A stretch of 64,000 nucleotides of DNA from Bacteroidaceae bacterium. GTDB taxonomy: Bacteria; Bacteroidota; Bacteroidia; Bacteroidales; Bacteroidaceae. The notes beneath the pieces were generated by a model. That model searched no databases, had not been told where the DNA came from, and saw only the letters and a list, made by a program, of their open reading frames with translations. This document shows positions 1 to 8,952 of this stretch, one piece after another. A program made the position numbers and the translations under genes. Positions within the stretch are counted from its first letter, which is position 1, and every line of letters starts with the position of its first letter. The stretch covers positions 49,912-113,911 of the forward strand of contig JAFZDY010000057.1 of assembly GCA_017560945.1 (NCBI GenBank), written 5' to 3'.

Positions 1-1207
1 TACCTTGTGGAAGGTTGGAGAGGAACAGGTACAATGAATAACTATCGGAGTCGCAAAACTCGCTTCCCTCGATCATCTGTTGCATAATCTGCAAACTGGA
101 AGTTTCCTCGTCCATCACCGCCGAAGCAATGTCAGGATGCTTGGGATCGAAAGGCAAGAACCAGTTGGACATTTCGCGGAAGAAGGGAAAATTCTTCATA
201 TTAGCAAACGAAGCCATGTGGATGTCGGCACCAGTGGTGTAGAGTTGATTCATAATGTTCATCTTGCTCTTCACATCTTTGCTCTCCATCCACTTTTCCC
301 ATTCAGGATTCATGGCATCCTCCACGGCCAAACTATCAAGTCCTGTCTTATCCTTCTTCAAAATAGGATTCTTCAACATCTCGGGGATGAACTCCTCGTT
401 CATGAACTTGCTAATTTTCTCCGTCTCGCGACTACGCAATATTTGCATTTGGGCGCATTGCAACTCCTTCTTGAACTCCTCGTTCTCCTCGAAGCTCTGC
501 ACACAATCCCTTATCTCGCCACAATTGCGCATACGGTTATCATGCATCAAGCAACCCATGACAATGCCCACCACCGCACGTTGATTCACCACGTTGGAGG
601 GATGCGCATAGGCATCGAACAAGAATAGGCACTTCTGCGGGTCGTACATCTCCATGAAGCCCATGGTAACCGCACTCACGCACAAAGCCGCCAAATTGAC
701 TGGTATCTGATGTAACAATTCGTTCACCAAAGCACGATCGTTGGGACTCCAGATGTCCGATGTCCACAACAAATTGAACAACTGATGTTGCAGCTCAGAT
801 GTCACCTTTGCATCGTCGTCTCTTCCCACCGACTTGCGTACCCACTCGATGGCATCGTACAAGTTGGTCATGTGGGGAGTCCTCAGCAATTCACGCATGC
901 TTCTGTAATACAATGATGTACCTACCTGTGTATGAATAGCACGAATAAGGCGATCGTTCAGTATTTGTCCCTTGACAATCAGGTTGTAATAAATCTTTCC
1001 ACGATCGGGATCCACCATGTCCTGAGCCATGAATTCGAGCATGCGCTGATAGGTTGAGGTCATATTCTCGTACTCCGAACGCAAGTTCCAATCAGCCGAC
1101 TCATCCACCAAGACCTTCATCTTGGCATAAGCTGCCAACAATTGTTCATTTCTCAGCAAATCGGCCACCGCATCGTGTATTTCTCCAGCCTTATTTATAT
1201 CTATCAT
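1..1207 (-). CDS. Unknown large protein, N-terminal part (cut by window edge)
   Basis: I do not recognise this gene. From the ATG at 1207 (leftward) the frame stays open for 402 codons to the window edge, so the C-terminus is missing. The product begins MIDINKAGEIHDAVADLL and reads as a soluble, mainly helical, charged protein with no signal peptide and no membrane segment. Its Leu/Ala/Tyr-rich helical pairs suggest a TPR- or HEAT-like repeat fold, but I see no motif that assigns a function. A TATTTTTGC -7 box lies on the same strand at 1262-1270, about 55 bases upstream, which supports this start. It is divergent from mltF. Coding reality is well supported by the long open frame and protein-like composition; function is unknown. 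Confidence 0.8.
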   Translation of the reverse strand, partial: MIDINKAGEIHDAVADLLRNEQLLAAYAKMKVLVDESADWNLRSEYENMTSTYQRMLEFMAQDMVDPDRGKIYYNLIVKGQILNDRLIRAIHTQVGTSLYYRSMRELLRTPHMTNLYDAIEWVRKSVGRDDDAKVTSELQHQLFNLLWTSDIWSPNDRALVNELLHQIPVNLAALCVSAVTMGFMEMYDPQKCLFLFDAYAHPSNVVNQRAVVGIVMGCLMHDNRMRNCGEIRDCVQSFEENEEFKKELQCAQMQILRSRETEKISKFMNEEFIPEMLKNPILKKDKTGLDSLAVEDAMNPEWEKWMESKDVKSKMNIMNQLYTTGADIHMASFANMKNFPFFREMSNWFLPFDPKHPDIASAVMDEETSSLQIMQQMIEGSEFCDSDSYSLYLFLSNLPQG

Positions 1208-1261
1208 AATAGTGTATAGGTTCAAAAGATGAAAAAGACGTTATAATCAACGTTTCAGAAT

Positions 1262-1270
1262 GCAAAAATA
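1262..1270 (-). promoter_or_regulatory. Bacteroidetes -7 box for the leftward unknown gene
   Basis: TATTTTTGC on the minus strand matches TAnnTTTGC. It sits about 55 bases before the ATG at 1207. No clear TTTG is seen 19-21 bases further upstream. Confidence 0.5.
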
Positions 1271-1430
1271 GTTGTTTCTTCGGCTCGTAAGAATAGTTTT
1301 TCTTATAAATTAACATTCCCATTTCGCTTGCTATGGAATGTGCTTCACTATCCCATCGCTCGACAATCGCGAAAGAAGTGATAAAGAACGACCATTCTCC
1401 TACACACTTTTAACATTTTTTTGTGGGTGT

Positions 1431-1499
1431 AGTGCGGCATTACACTATAGAGCAGTGCCGCATTGCACAAAAGTATAGTGCCGCATTACACTTTACATA
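1431..1499. repeat. Three-copy 23-base tandem repeat
   Basis: Copies of AGTGCCGCATTACACT begin at 1431 (one C-to-G change), 1454 (two changes) and 1477. They are spaced exactly 23 bases apart, with variable 7-base tails. Each core is itself an imperfect inverted repeat (AGTG...CACT). It could be an operator array or a remnant of a dispersed repeat. Confidence 0.75.
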
Positions 1500-1657
1500 T
1501 TTCGCCATCGGTGAACAGAAGAATAACGAGACGCCAACACGCCTATGGCGTAACATGAATTTACAAATAGCGTTCGCGACGAACGGAAGATGCGAAAGCG
1601 AAATAGAAGAATTCATTTTTCTTAGTACAGATGCACTCATAATCGAAAGTTTTTCCC

Positions 1658-1666
1658 TAAATTTGC
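1658..1666 (+). promoter_or_regulatory. -7 box directly before mltF
   Basis: TAAATTTGC fits TAnnTTTGC and ends only 7 bases before the ATG at 1674. The predicted transcript would have a leader of about 4-5 bases, so the mRNA may be effectively leaderless. Confidence 0.55.
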
Positions 1667-1673
1667 CACGGTT

Positions 1674-3065
1674 ATGAAAAAGATTCTCCCCATAGTCCTC
1701 CTCATGTTCATCACGGCCATCATAGGGAATGGTTGTGTGGGGAGGCGTCGCGCACACGGTTCGTTGTCAACCCACGACCTTACACAGATAAAGGATAGTG
1801 GAAAATTGGTAGCGTTGACCCTGTATAGTTCGACTACCTATTTTTTGTACAGGGGAGAACCCATGGGATTTCAATACGAATTGGCCGAGCAATTTGCCCG
1901 TTCGTTAGGGGTAGAATTGGAAATGAAGATAGCCGCCAATGCGCAAGAGTTACAACAGATGCTATTACAAGGCAAGGGAGACTTGATCGTGTACAACATG
2001 CCCATGACAATGGAGGGGAAAGAACATCTGCTCTATTGCGGAAATGACATCATAAACCACCAAGTGCTGGTGCAACGAAGTGGCAAACGAGGAAGTCAAC
2101 TGACCGATGTTACTCAACTGATTGGTAAAGAGGTGCACGTAAAACCAGGACGAAGCCTGAACCGACTAATGAACTTGAACAAGGAACTAGGCGGAGGCAT
2201 CCTCATCCACGAGGTGAACGGAGACAGCATCTCAGAAGAGGACCTCATCGCACAAGTGGCTCATGGCGAAATTGCCTACACTGTATGTGATAACGAAGTG
2301 GCACAACTGAACAAAACGTACTTTCCACAACTGAACATCCGCCTAAAAGTAGGTATGGATCAACGTTCGTCGTGGGCCGTACGCAAGGACCAACCCCTAT
2401 TAGCCGAAGCCGCCAATCAATGGCATAGCCAAAATGCCAGTTCACCAGCTTACAAAGCCAGCATGAAACGATACTTTGAACATGCCAAGGCTCAACCACA
2501 CTACTACATCCTATCCGTGAAGGATGGAAAGATTTCGCACTACGACGACCTCTTCAAGAAATACGCTGATAGCATTGGATGGGATTGGAAACTGATAGCC
2601 TCGTTGGCCTACAATGAGTCAAACTTCGACACCTCGGTAGTATCATGGGCAGGCGCCAAAGGGCTGATGCAACTGATGCCTCGCACGGCGAGAGCCTTGG
2701 GAGTACCCGAAGGTAAAGAACACAATGCCGAGGAGAGTGTGAAAGCCGCCACACGATACTTGAAACAGATGGAGAGAAATTTCAAGAACATTACGGACGA
2801 GGATGAGCGCATCAACTTTGTACTTGCCTCGTACAACGCAGGTATCGGACACATCTACGACGCCATGGCCTTGGCCGAAAAATACGGACACGACAAATAC
2901 CGATGGATAGACAATGTAGAGAAATACGTGCTATTGAAAAGTAAGCCAGAGTACTACAACGACTCCATCTGCCGCAATGGATATTTCCGAGGAACAGAAA
3001 CCTATGAATTTGTGCGCGAAATCAGAGCACGCCACAAAATCTATGTAGAAAAGATCAAAGATTGA
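1674..3065 (+). CDS. mltF: Membrane-bound lytic murein transglycosylase F-like lipoprotein
   Basis: The product (463 residues) combines a periplasmic solute-binding-like domain (about residues 35-275) with a C-terminal SLT lytic transglycosylase domain (about 285-450). This is the MltF layout; such enzymes cleave the MurNAc-GlcNAc bond of peptidoglycan to a 1,6-anhydro end. The N-terminus is a lipoprotein signal (MKK, hydrophobic stretch, lipobox IGNGC), so it is probably anchored in the envelope. The catalytic Glu is E315 in AYNESNFDTS, followed by the family GLMQLMP motif and a later ASYNAG motif. It overlaps the next gene by one base (TGATG), implying translational coupling. Paralogous Bacteroidales proteins of this layout are common, so MltF is a family-level call. 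Confidence 0.88.
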   Translation: MKKILPIVLLMFITAIIGNGCVGRRRAHGSLSTHDLTQIKDSGKLVALTLYSSTTYFLYRGEPMGFQYELAEQFARSLGVELEMKIAANAQELQQMLLQGKGDLIVYNMPMTMEGKEHLLYCGNDIINHQVLVQRSGKRGSQLTDVTQLIGKEVHVKPGRSLNRLMNLNKELGGGILIHEVNGDSISEEDLIAQVAHGEIAYTVCDNEVAQLNKTYFPQLNIRLKVGMDQRSSWAVRKDQPLLAEAANQWHSQNASSPAYKASMKRYFEHAKAQPHYYILSVKDGKISHYDDLFKKYADSIGWDWKLIASLAYNESNFDTSVVSWAGAKGLMQLMPRTARALGVPEGKEHNAEESVKAATRYLKQMERNFKNITDEDERINFVLASYNAGIGHIYDAMALAEKYGHDKYRWIDNVEKYVLLKSKPEYYNDSICRNGYFRGTETYEFVREIRARHKIYVEKIKD

Positions 3066-6000
3066 TGGGACTATTTGATGAAATCCTACAATATCACCAA
3101 TCAAGTTTGACATTGGTTGAGAAATATAGCAGATTGTACAATTTGCTCGACCGAGTGTGCAAACAACTGACTGCCGATTACGACACAGATTTCTCAAACC
3201 TATTCTCCAGACTCTATGCCATTTGTCGACAAACAGGATGGAAACGTACGGCCATCGAACGCTTCCGCATGAACGCCCGACAAGTAATGCGAGGTGAGAC
3301 GACTCCGCACGAAGAGGATTATTTATACGACTTAAAAGCCCTGTGCGAAGCCATCAGTCATTTCTATCAAACGGAAATTCCCCAATGCCTGGCCACCACA
3401 TTACCAGTACAATGGCGCTCACAAGCCAACACTCTGCACACTGGCAGCACGGCCAAGCGTATCCGAATGGTAGTGGATCATTGGGACGAACAATTCATCT
3501 ATGGATGCACCGACGAAGGTGAAGAAGATGCCTTCGTAAAAGTTAACTACACCGAGTACGAGCCTTTTCAACACATTCCCGAATTGCTCTATGAAGGGGC
3601 ACAACTCAACCTTCTCACCACGTCCATTGATGAAGAGGGTATATTTTATCCCGAGCAAATTGTCTTAGAACCTGATTATCTGATTGACATCAGCGCATTG
3701 GCCGAGTGTATGCAACACTACGGAAACCATCCGCTCAACTACATTGTCCACAAGTTCAAGCCACGTGAGACAAGCCACTACATTCTCTTAGGTAATGCGG
3801 CTAACCAATTCTTGGACGATTGTGTCAACGAGCAACCTGAACAACTTGCTACATTTCTAAACTCCATACAAAAAGCTTTTCGAGATGACATCCTATCCTA
3901 CACCGCTTGTGATAAGATAGACAAAGACTACTTCGAACGTGCCGAGGAGCAATTCAATGCCATTCGCGAAACAGTGCAAGCCCTATTTCACTCTCCCACT
4001 TGTCAAATAGATAAGGATGGAGCTTTGTTAGAGCCTTCATTCCTGTGCGAGTGTATGGGATTGCAAGGACGTATGGACTTTCTACAAGGAGACTTCCGTA
4101 ATCTGATTGAATTGAAATCGGGAAAAGCCGAAGGTATAGGAAGCAATCTTCGTCCACGCGAAAGCCACGCCCTACAAATGGCATTATACAAGGAGGTACT
4201 ATTTTACAACTTGGATATCCCTCGCGACGCGGTCAATTGCTATCTATTCTATTCACAATATCCCAAACTATTTGCCGAGCGAAGTGCCAAGGCTCAGATT
4301 CAACGAGCCATAGCCCTGCGCAATCACATTGTCCGAAATGAGATAGAGATGAAGACAGATGGTGGCCGGCGATTGTTACCTTCCATCACTCCCAACCTAT
4401 TGAATACGCGACAGGTGAAAGGCCGCTTATGGGAGGCCTTCCAAGAGCCTCAACTTAGGGATTTCCTTGCTCCGTTTCATACGAATAATCCATTGATCAT
4501 GGAGTACTTCTATACATTCACGGCCTTCGTTGCACGCGAACAATTCCTTTCGAAAATGGGAGATGCACGATGTGATAACTCCAATGGATTTGCCCAAATA
4601 TGGAATAGTGACACATTGACCAAACAAACTTCAGGCGACATTCTCATAGGTTTGACAATTGAGGAATTTATCTACAACGAGGGAATAGAGAAAGTAGTCT
4701 TACAAATTCCTCCACACGATGTGGGATTCCTTCCCAACTTCCGTACAGGAGACATTGTATTATTGTACGAACGTGAAGATGAAAGAGCCAATGCCACGAG
4801 CAAACAAGTCATCAGAGGAAGTATCGAATACTTGGATACGAGCAAGATTGTTGTTGTGCTAAGAAACAAGCAACGAAACCCCATTGTCTTTCATCAAGCA
4901 AGTCATTATGCCATTGAGCACGATTTCATGGATGCTTCTTATGGCAATCTTTACCGAGGGATGTACGCATTGTTGACCACTCCTGCACATCGGCAAGAGT
5001 TGATTCTTTGCCAACGCAATCCAGAAATAGATACGAGTGTATCCTTAGTGGGTAACTACTTGAATGAACAGATTAACGACATTGTCCTCCGAGCCAAACA
5101 AGCTAAAGACTATTTCCTTCTTGTAGGCCCTCCAGGTACTGGAAAGACATCGGTAGCCCTTCGCTCCATAGTAGAGGAACTATGCACCAACTCGTCGGAC
5201 ATCCTGCTATTGTCCTACACTAACAGGGCCGTGGACGAGATATGCGAGATGTTGGAAAGCATACACCCCACTCCACCATATCTGCGTATCGGTGGAGAGC
5301 TGTCATGTGAAACACGATTCCGTCCACATTTGACAAAAAACATATTACAAGAGTGTCGCAATCGCAAAGAGGTGATACAAACATTACAAAAGATACATAT
5401 CGTGGTAGGTACTGTGAGTAGCATCAGTGGGCATCCCGAACTATTTGACCTCAAGCATTTCGATGCGGCTATCATTGATGAAGCTTCTCAAATATTAGAG
5501 CCTCAAATAATGGGTATCCTGTGTGCCCACAAGGGTGGAGTGTGCGCTATTGACAAGTTCATCCTCATAGGTGATCACAAACAACTACCCGCAGTGGTGC
5601 TCCAACGCCCTGAAGACTCAGATGTGGAGGATGAGGGACTGAATGCCATAGGGCTTACTGATTGTAGGAACTCACTTTTCGAACGTCTCTATGCGAGGAC
5701 TTCCGAGGAGCGAATGTGTGCTATGTTGCACAGACAAGGACGTATGCACCCTACTGTCAGTGCCTTTGCCAATCACCATTTCTATGGGAGCAAATTGGAC
5801 ATCGTACCCGTTGAACACCAGCAAGCACCATTGGAGTGGAAAACCTTCTCATCCAACGATGAGATGGAAGCATTGGTGGCTACCCGACGTGTCTGTTTCC
5901 TGAATGCCCCTTGTCCACCAACCGAGGACTCCAATAAGACGAACCGCAATGAAGCACGTATTGTTGCTCAATTAGTAAAGGCCATACATACATTGTGCCA

Positions 6001-6364
6001 AAGGAACAAGCTGCCCTTCGACGCGGCTCGAAGGATAGGCATCATTGTACCTTTCCGTAACCAGATATCGATGATTACTCGTGAGTTAGAAAAACTCGGC
6101 ATTGAGGGGACCGAAGTCATCACTATCGACACAGTAGAGCGATACCAAGGGAGCCAACGCGACATCATCATTTATAGCACCACGATAAGCCAACCTTATC
6201 AATTGGACATCCTCTCTGTCACCACCCATACAGACGGGCAACTCGTGGATCGAAAGTTGAACGTGGCACTTACTCGCGCTCGTAAGCAACTCTTCATCAC
6301 CGGCAATGCTCACTTGCTGAGAGAAAACCCCATATATCGTAGTCTGATAGACGAGACATTGTAA
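3065..6364 (+). CDS. Dna2-like PD-(D/E)XK nuclease / superfamily 1 helicase fusion
   Basis: A 1099-residue protein. The N-terminal half contains a RecB/Cas4-type nuclease core: GRMDFL (about 335), IELKSGK (about 350) and the QMALY motif (QxxxY, about 375). The C-terminal part is an SF1 helicase of the Dna2/Upf1 type: Walker A GPPGTGKT near 688, Walker B IIDEASQ, a GDHKQLPAV motif, the VERYQGSQ motif and a final LNVALTRARKQLF motif. Such enzymes cut and unwind flapped or broken DNA. I choose the ATG at 3065, which shares its A with the mltF stop; a TTG at 3062 is the only earlier option. I do not see a clear four-cysteine iron-sulfur cluster. Coupling to a cell-wall hydrolase is unexpected and its meaning is unclear. 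Confidence 0.85.
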   Translation: MGLFDEILQYHQSSLTLVEKYSRLYNLLDRVCKQLTADYDTDFSNLFSRLYAICRQTGWKRTAIERFRMNARQVMRGETTPHEEDYLYDLKALCEAISHFYQTEIPQCLATTLPVQWRSQANTLHTGSTAKRIRMVVDHWDEQFIYGCTDEGEEDAFVKVNYTEYEPFQHIPELLYEGAQLNLLTTSIDEEGIFYPEQIVLEPDYLIDISALAECMQHYGNHPLNYIVHKFKPRETSHYILLGNAANQFLDDCVNEQPEQLATFLNSIQKAFRDDILSYTACDKIDKDYFERAEEQFNAIRETVQALFHSPTCQIDKDGALLEPSFLCECMGLQGRMDFLQGDFRNLIELKSGKAEGIGSNLRPRESHALQMALYKEVLFYNLDIPRDAVNCYLFYSQYPKLFAERSAKAQIQRAIALRNHIVRNEIEMKTDGGRRLLPSITPNLLNTRQVKGRLWEAFQEPQLRDFLAPFHTNNPLIMEYFYTFTAFVAREQFLSKMGDARCDNSNGFAQIWNSDTLTKQTSGDILIGLTIEEFIYNEGIEKVVLQIPPHDVGFLPNFRTGDIVLLYEREDERANATSKQVIRGSIEYLDTSKIVVVLRNKQRNPIVFHQASHYAIEHDFMDASYGNLYRGMYALLTTPAHRQELILCQRNPEIDTSVSLVGNYLNEQINDIVLRAKQAKDYFLLVGPPGTGKTSVALRSIVEELCTNSSDILLLSYTNRAVDEICEMLESIHPTPPYLRIGGELSCETRFRPHLTKNILQECRNRKEVIQTLQKIHIVVGTVSSISGHPELFDLKHFDAAIIDEASQILEPQIMGILCAHKGGVCAIDKFILIGDHKQLPAVVLQRPEDSDVEDEGLNAIGLTDCRNSLFERLYARTSEERMCAMLHRQGRMHPTVSAFANHHFYGSKLDIVPVEHQQAPLEWKTFSSNDEMEALVATRRVCFLNAPCPPTEDSNKTNRNEARIVAQLVKAIHTLCQRNKLPFDAARRIGIIVPFRNQISMITRELEKLGIEGTEVITIDTVERYQGSQRDIIIYSTTISQPYQLDILSVTTHTDGQLVDRKLNVALTRARKQLFITGNAHLLRENPIYRSLIDETL

Positions 6365-6432
6365 AGGGCTACCCCACCCTTCATATTTTATGCTTTCGCA
6401 CCTCACATTTCGGAGCATTTCACTCCTTACTT

Positions 6433-7434
6433 TCAATGAGAGATGGGACGAGTGGTGACCTTTTTCTGCTCACTGAAATATTTCATGAACTGAATACGCT
6501 CGTACAGGTGACCTCCATCTGTCGCGTTCATATTCATCAACCCCTTCAATTGCTCGATGGAGCTGTACTTATGCAGTTTCATCCATTGGAGTAACTGATT
6601 CTTCATCGCCTCTATGCGTTGGGGACCATTCCAAAATAGTGTCGTGCATACCTCCACGGCAGAGGCACCGGCCAACAGAGCCTTCACTGCCCCCCAACCA
6701 TCGTGCACGCCACCCGATGCGGCATAGTCCAATCCAGGGACACGAGCCGAACAAATGCCCAACCATCGCAATGAGTCACATAGGTCCGACGGACGTGTCC
6801 ACATCTCGCCCGCGTGAAATTTCCCTGTCTCTATGTGGATGTCTGGACGATAAGGACGATTGAAGAGCACCACTGCCGCAGCCCCATTGGCATATAGCTG
6901 ATTCACCAATGCCACAGGGTTAGTCAGGTTCATTCCTAACTTTATGATGATGGGCAGATGCACATACTTTCGTACCCTGTCCAGTATATCGATATGTCGG
7001 CGCTCATATGCCCCAAACTCATATTCCTTGTCAGCCTGTATCTCCATGATATTCAATTCCAAGGCATCGGCCCCCGCCTTTTCCACGAACCCCGCATACT
7101 CAGCCCACTCTGTACGAGTAGAGCAATTGATACTGGCTATCACGGGTATGGTACAGAGGCGCTTAGCCTCCTCTATCAACCCTATGTGCTCTGATAAGGA
7201 ATGTGCACGCAGGTAGGTACGTAGGTAGTCGTCACCCTCCACACTCGTGGGGTCATACCACCTATCGTGTTCCTGCATAATCTGCTCCTCAAAGATAGAT
7301 TTCAACACCACAGCACCTGCACCAGCCTCCTCCCAGGCAAGACACTTGGGCGCTGTATCTGTCAGTCCTGAGCTACTGACAATGAACGGATTGCGCAATT
7401 GTAGCTCTGCAAAACTTGTATATAAGTCTGTCAT
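6433..7434 (-). CDS. Dihydroorotate dehydrogenase-like TIM-barrel flavoprotein
   Basis: The 333-residue product starts MTDLYTSF and has the DHODH-like barrel pattern: LRNPFIVSSSGLT near the N-terminus, GAGAVVLKS, PVIASINCST, ADALELNIME, IIIKLGMNLTN, AAAVVLFNRPY and SGGVHDG. These match the FMN- and substrate-binding segments of class 1 dihydroorotate dehydrogenases. Bacteroidetes commonly carry this as a second PyrD-like protein of unproven substrate, so I do not name it pyrD. A GTG fifteen bases upstream (7449) is in frame, but the ATG at 7434 matches the usual family start better. It converges with the helicase gene. No partner electron-transfer subunit is adjacent. Confidence 0.82.
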   Translation of the reverse strand: MTDLYTSFAELQLRNPFIVSSSGLTDTAPKCLAWEEAGAGAVVLKSIFEEQIMQEHDRWYDPTSVEGDDYLRTYLRAHSLSEHIGLIEEAKRLCTIPVIASINCSTRTEWAEYAGFVEKAGADALELNIMEIQADKEYEFGAYERRHIDILDRVRKYVHLPIIIKLGMNLTNPVALVNQLYANGAAAVVLFNRPYRPDIHIETGKFHAGEMWTRPSDLCDSLRWLGICSARVPGLDYAASGGVHDGWGAVKALLAGASAVEVCTTLFWNGPQRIEAMKNQLLQWMKLHKYSSIEQLKGLMNMNATDGGHLYERIQFMKYFSEQKKVTTRPISH

Positions 7435-7607
7435 AATATAATCATTCACTAAATATAACCATTAACCTCTTATATAACAAACCATCGAGGGTAATAGTTC
7501 AGGCGCATTTCACCCACAACTCACCCACATACGATACAATGTCGAGGGTACAAGTGTGCACTAAAAGCCGATGTGGATAAAAAGGTCAAAAAAGATAAGT
7601 CGCGCCC

Positions 7608-7640
7608 TTTGCTCATATCCAAAAATTTAACTATCTTTGC
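7608..7640 (+). promoter_or_regulatory. Strong Bacteroidetes promoter for purM
   Basis: TTTG at 7608-7611 and TATCTTTGC at 7632-7640 are separated by 20 bases, an ideal -33/-7 arrangement. The ATG lies 48 bases downstream. It probably drives purM, the micro-ORF, prfA and pyrF. Confidence 0.8.
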
Positions 7641-7688
7641 ACCCATATAAAAGCAAAGATGTATAACATATAACAATATATCACAACG

Positions 7689-8861
7689 ATGAGCAATCAA
7701 CGATACATGATGCGTGGCGTATCGGCCTCGAAAGAAGATGTGCACAATGCCATCAAAAACATTGATAAGGGTCTCTATCCCAAAGCATTCTGCAAGATTA
7801 TCCCCGATATTTTAGGTGGCGATCCAGAGTATTGTAACATTATGCACGCCGACGGAGCGGGCACCAAATCATCATTGGCTTACCTCTATTGGAAAGAAAC
7901 TGGCGACCTGAGTGTATGGAAAGGCATTGCGCAAGACGCACTCATCATGAACATCGACGATTTGTTATGCGTAGGTGCAGTGGACAACATTTTAGTAAGT
8001 TCCACCATCGGTCGCAACAAGTTGTTGGTACCTGGCGAAGTCATCAGTGCCATCATCAATGGAACTGACGAACTGTTGGCCGAGTTACGCGAAATGGGTG
8101 TAGGAGTATATGCTACAGGCGGAGAAACAGCTGATGTGGGCGACCTCGTACGTACCATCATTGTAGACTCAACGGTTACCTGCCGCATGAAACGTAGCGA
8201 TGTGATAGACAATGCAAATATCCGTCCAGGAGACGTCATCGTGGGTCTTGCTTCATACGGACAAGCCACCTATGAGAAGGAGTACAATGGTGGTATGGGA
8301 AGCAATGGTTTGACCAGCGCCCGTCACGATGTATTCGCCAAGTATTTGGCAGAGAAATATCCTGAAAGTTACGATGCTGGAGTGCCCGATGAATTGGTAT
8401 ACAGCGGAGGATTGAAGTTGACTGATGCCGTAGAAGGCAGTCCCATTGACGCAGGAAAATTGGTGCTTTCACCTACACGTACTTACGCCCCCGTTGTGAA
8501 AAAACTTTTGGATAACCTGAGAAAAAATATCCACGGTATGGTGCATTGCTCGGGCGGTGCACAGACAAAGGTGCTGCACTTCGTGGGCGACAATTGCCGT
8601 GTCATCAAGGACAATCTCTTCCCCGTGCCTCCCTTGTTCAAGACTATCAAGGAGCAGAGCAACACCGATTGGGCAGAGATGTACAAAGTGTTCAACATGG
8701 GACATCGCCTCGAGGTTTATTTGGCTCCCGAGTATGCTGAGGAAGTTATTGCCATCTCAAAGAGCTTCGGCATTGACGCACAAATCATCGGTCGCATAGA
8801 GGAGAGCAATGGCACCAAGGAACTGACTATCAAGAGCGAGTTTGGAGAATTTAAGTATTGA
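7689..8861 (+). CDS. purM: Phosphoribosylformylglycinamidine cyclo-ligase (AIR synthase)
   Basis: The 390-residue product is a PurM-family enzyme that closes FGAM to aminoimidazole ribotide with ATP in purine synthesis. It shows the family signatures HADGAGTKSSLAY (about 55-67), QDALIMNIDDLLCVGA (dimer and ATP region), a YATGGETADVGD glycine-rich loop and MVHCSGGAQTK in the C-terminal domain. It is somewhat longer than the roughly 345-residue E. coli enzyme, as usual for the Bacteroidetes version. It opens a rightward run with prfA and pyrF, joining purine synthesis, pyrimidine synthesis and translation release. The start is fixed by the promoter upstream and the absence of an earlier ATG after it. 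Confidence 0.9.
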   Translation: MSNQRYMMRGVSASKEDVHNAIKNIDKGLYPKAFCKIIPDILGGDPEYCNIMHADGAGTKSSLAYLYWKETGDLSVWKGIAQDALIMNIDDLLCVGAVDNILVSSTIGRNKLLVPGEVISAIINGTDELLAELREMGVGVYATGGETADVGDLVRTIIVDSTVTCRMKRSDVIDNANIRPGDVIVGLASYGQATYEKEYNGGMGSNGLTSARHDVFAKYLAEKYPESYDAGVPDELVYSGGLKLTDAVEGSPIDAGKLVLSPTRTYAPVVKKLLDNLRKNIHGMVHCSGGAQTKVLHFVGDNCRVIKDNLFPVPPLFKTIKEQSNTDWAEMYKVFNMGHRLEVYLAPEYAEEVIAISKSFGIDAQIIGRIEESNGTKELTIKSEFGEFKY

Positions 8862-8868
8862 TTCATCC

Positions 8869-8952
8869 ATGATATACGTAGTCACCATCGTAGCCTTTGT
8901 TATTTGCTTCTTTGCATGGAGGCAATTTTTCAACCAAATAAAGAAGAAATAA
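8869..8952 (+). CDS. 27-residue single-span membrane micro-protein
   Basis: An ATG 7 bases after the purM stop opens a 27-codon frame whose TAA ends immediately before the prfA ATG. Translation gives MIYVVTIVAFVICFFAWRQF followed by FNQIKKK. It has about 16 hydrophobic residues, an aromatic belt and a basic tail, a classical small inner-membrane protein with the C-terminus inside. Exact packing between two core genes suggests translational coupling to prfA. It is too short for routine gene callers. I know of no named family, and the function is unknown. The alternative is a non-functional spacer that happens to be open. Confidence 0.55.
   Translation: MIYVVTIVAFVICFFAWRQFFNQIKKK

Larger units (their letters stand above)
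1208..1673. other. 466-base divergent intergenic region with small repeats
   Basis: No convincing gene is present. Two short overlapping frames (1423-1677 plus and 1440-1757 minus) have poor composition and cover repeats. The region holds the two divergent -7 boxes, a three-copy 23-base tandem repeat (1431-1499) and a small inverted repeat, CGCCA/TGGCG, near 1531-1549. Confidence 0.6.

Noticed and set aside
80-628. 182-codon plus-strand frame near the left edge
   Set aside because: Antisense to the longer leftward protein-coding frame, with His/Leu-rich shadow composition.
1431-1499. CRISPR-like array
   Set aside because: Three units with only 7-base tails and no spacers or cas genes.
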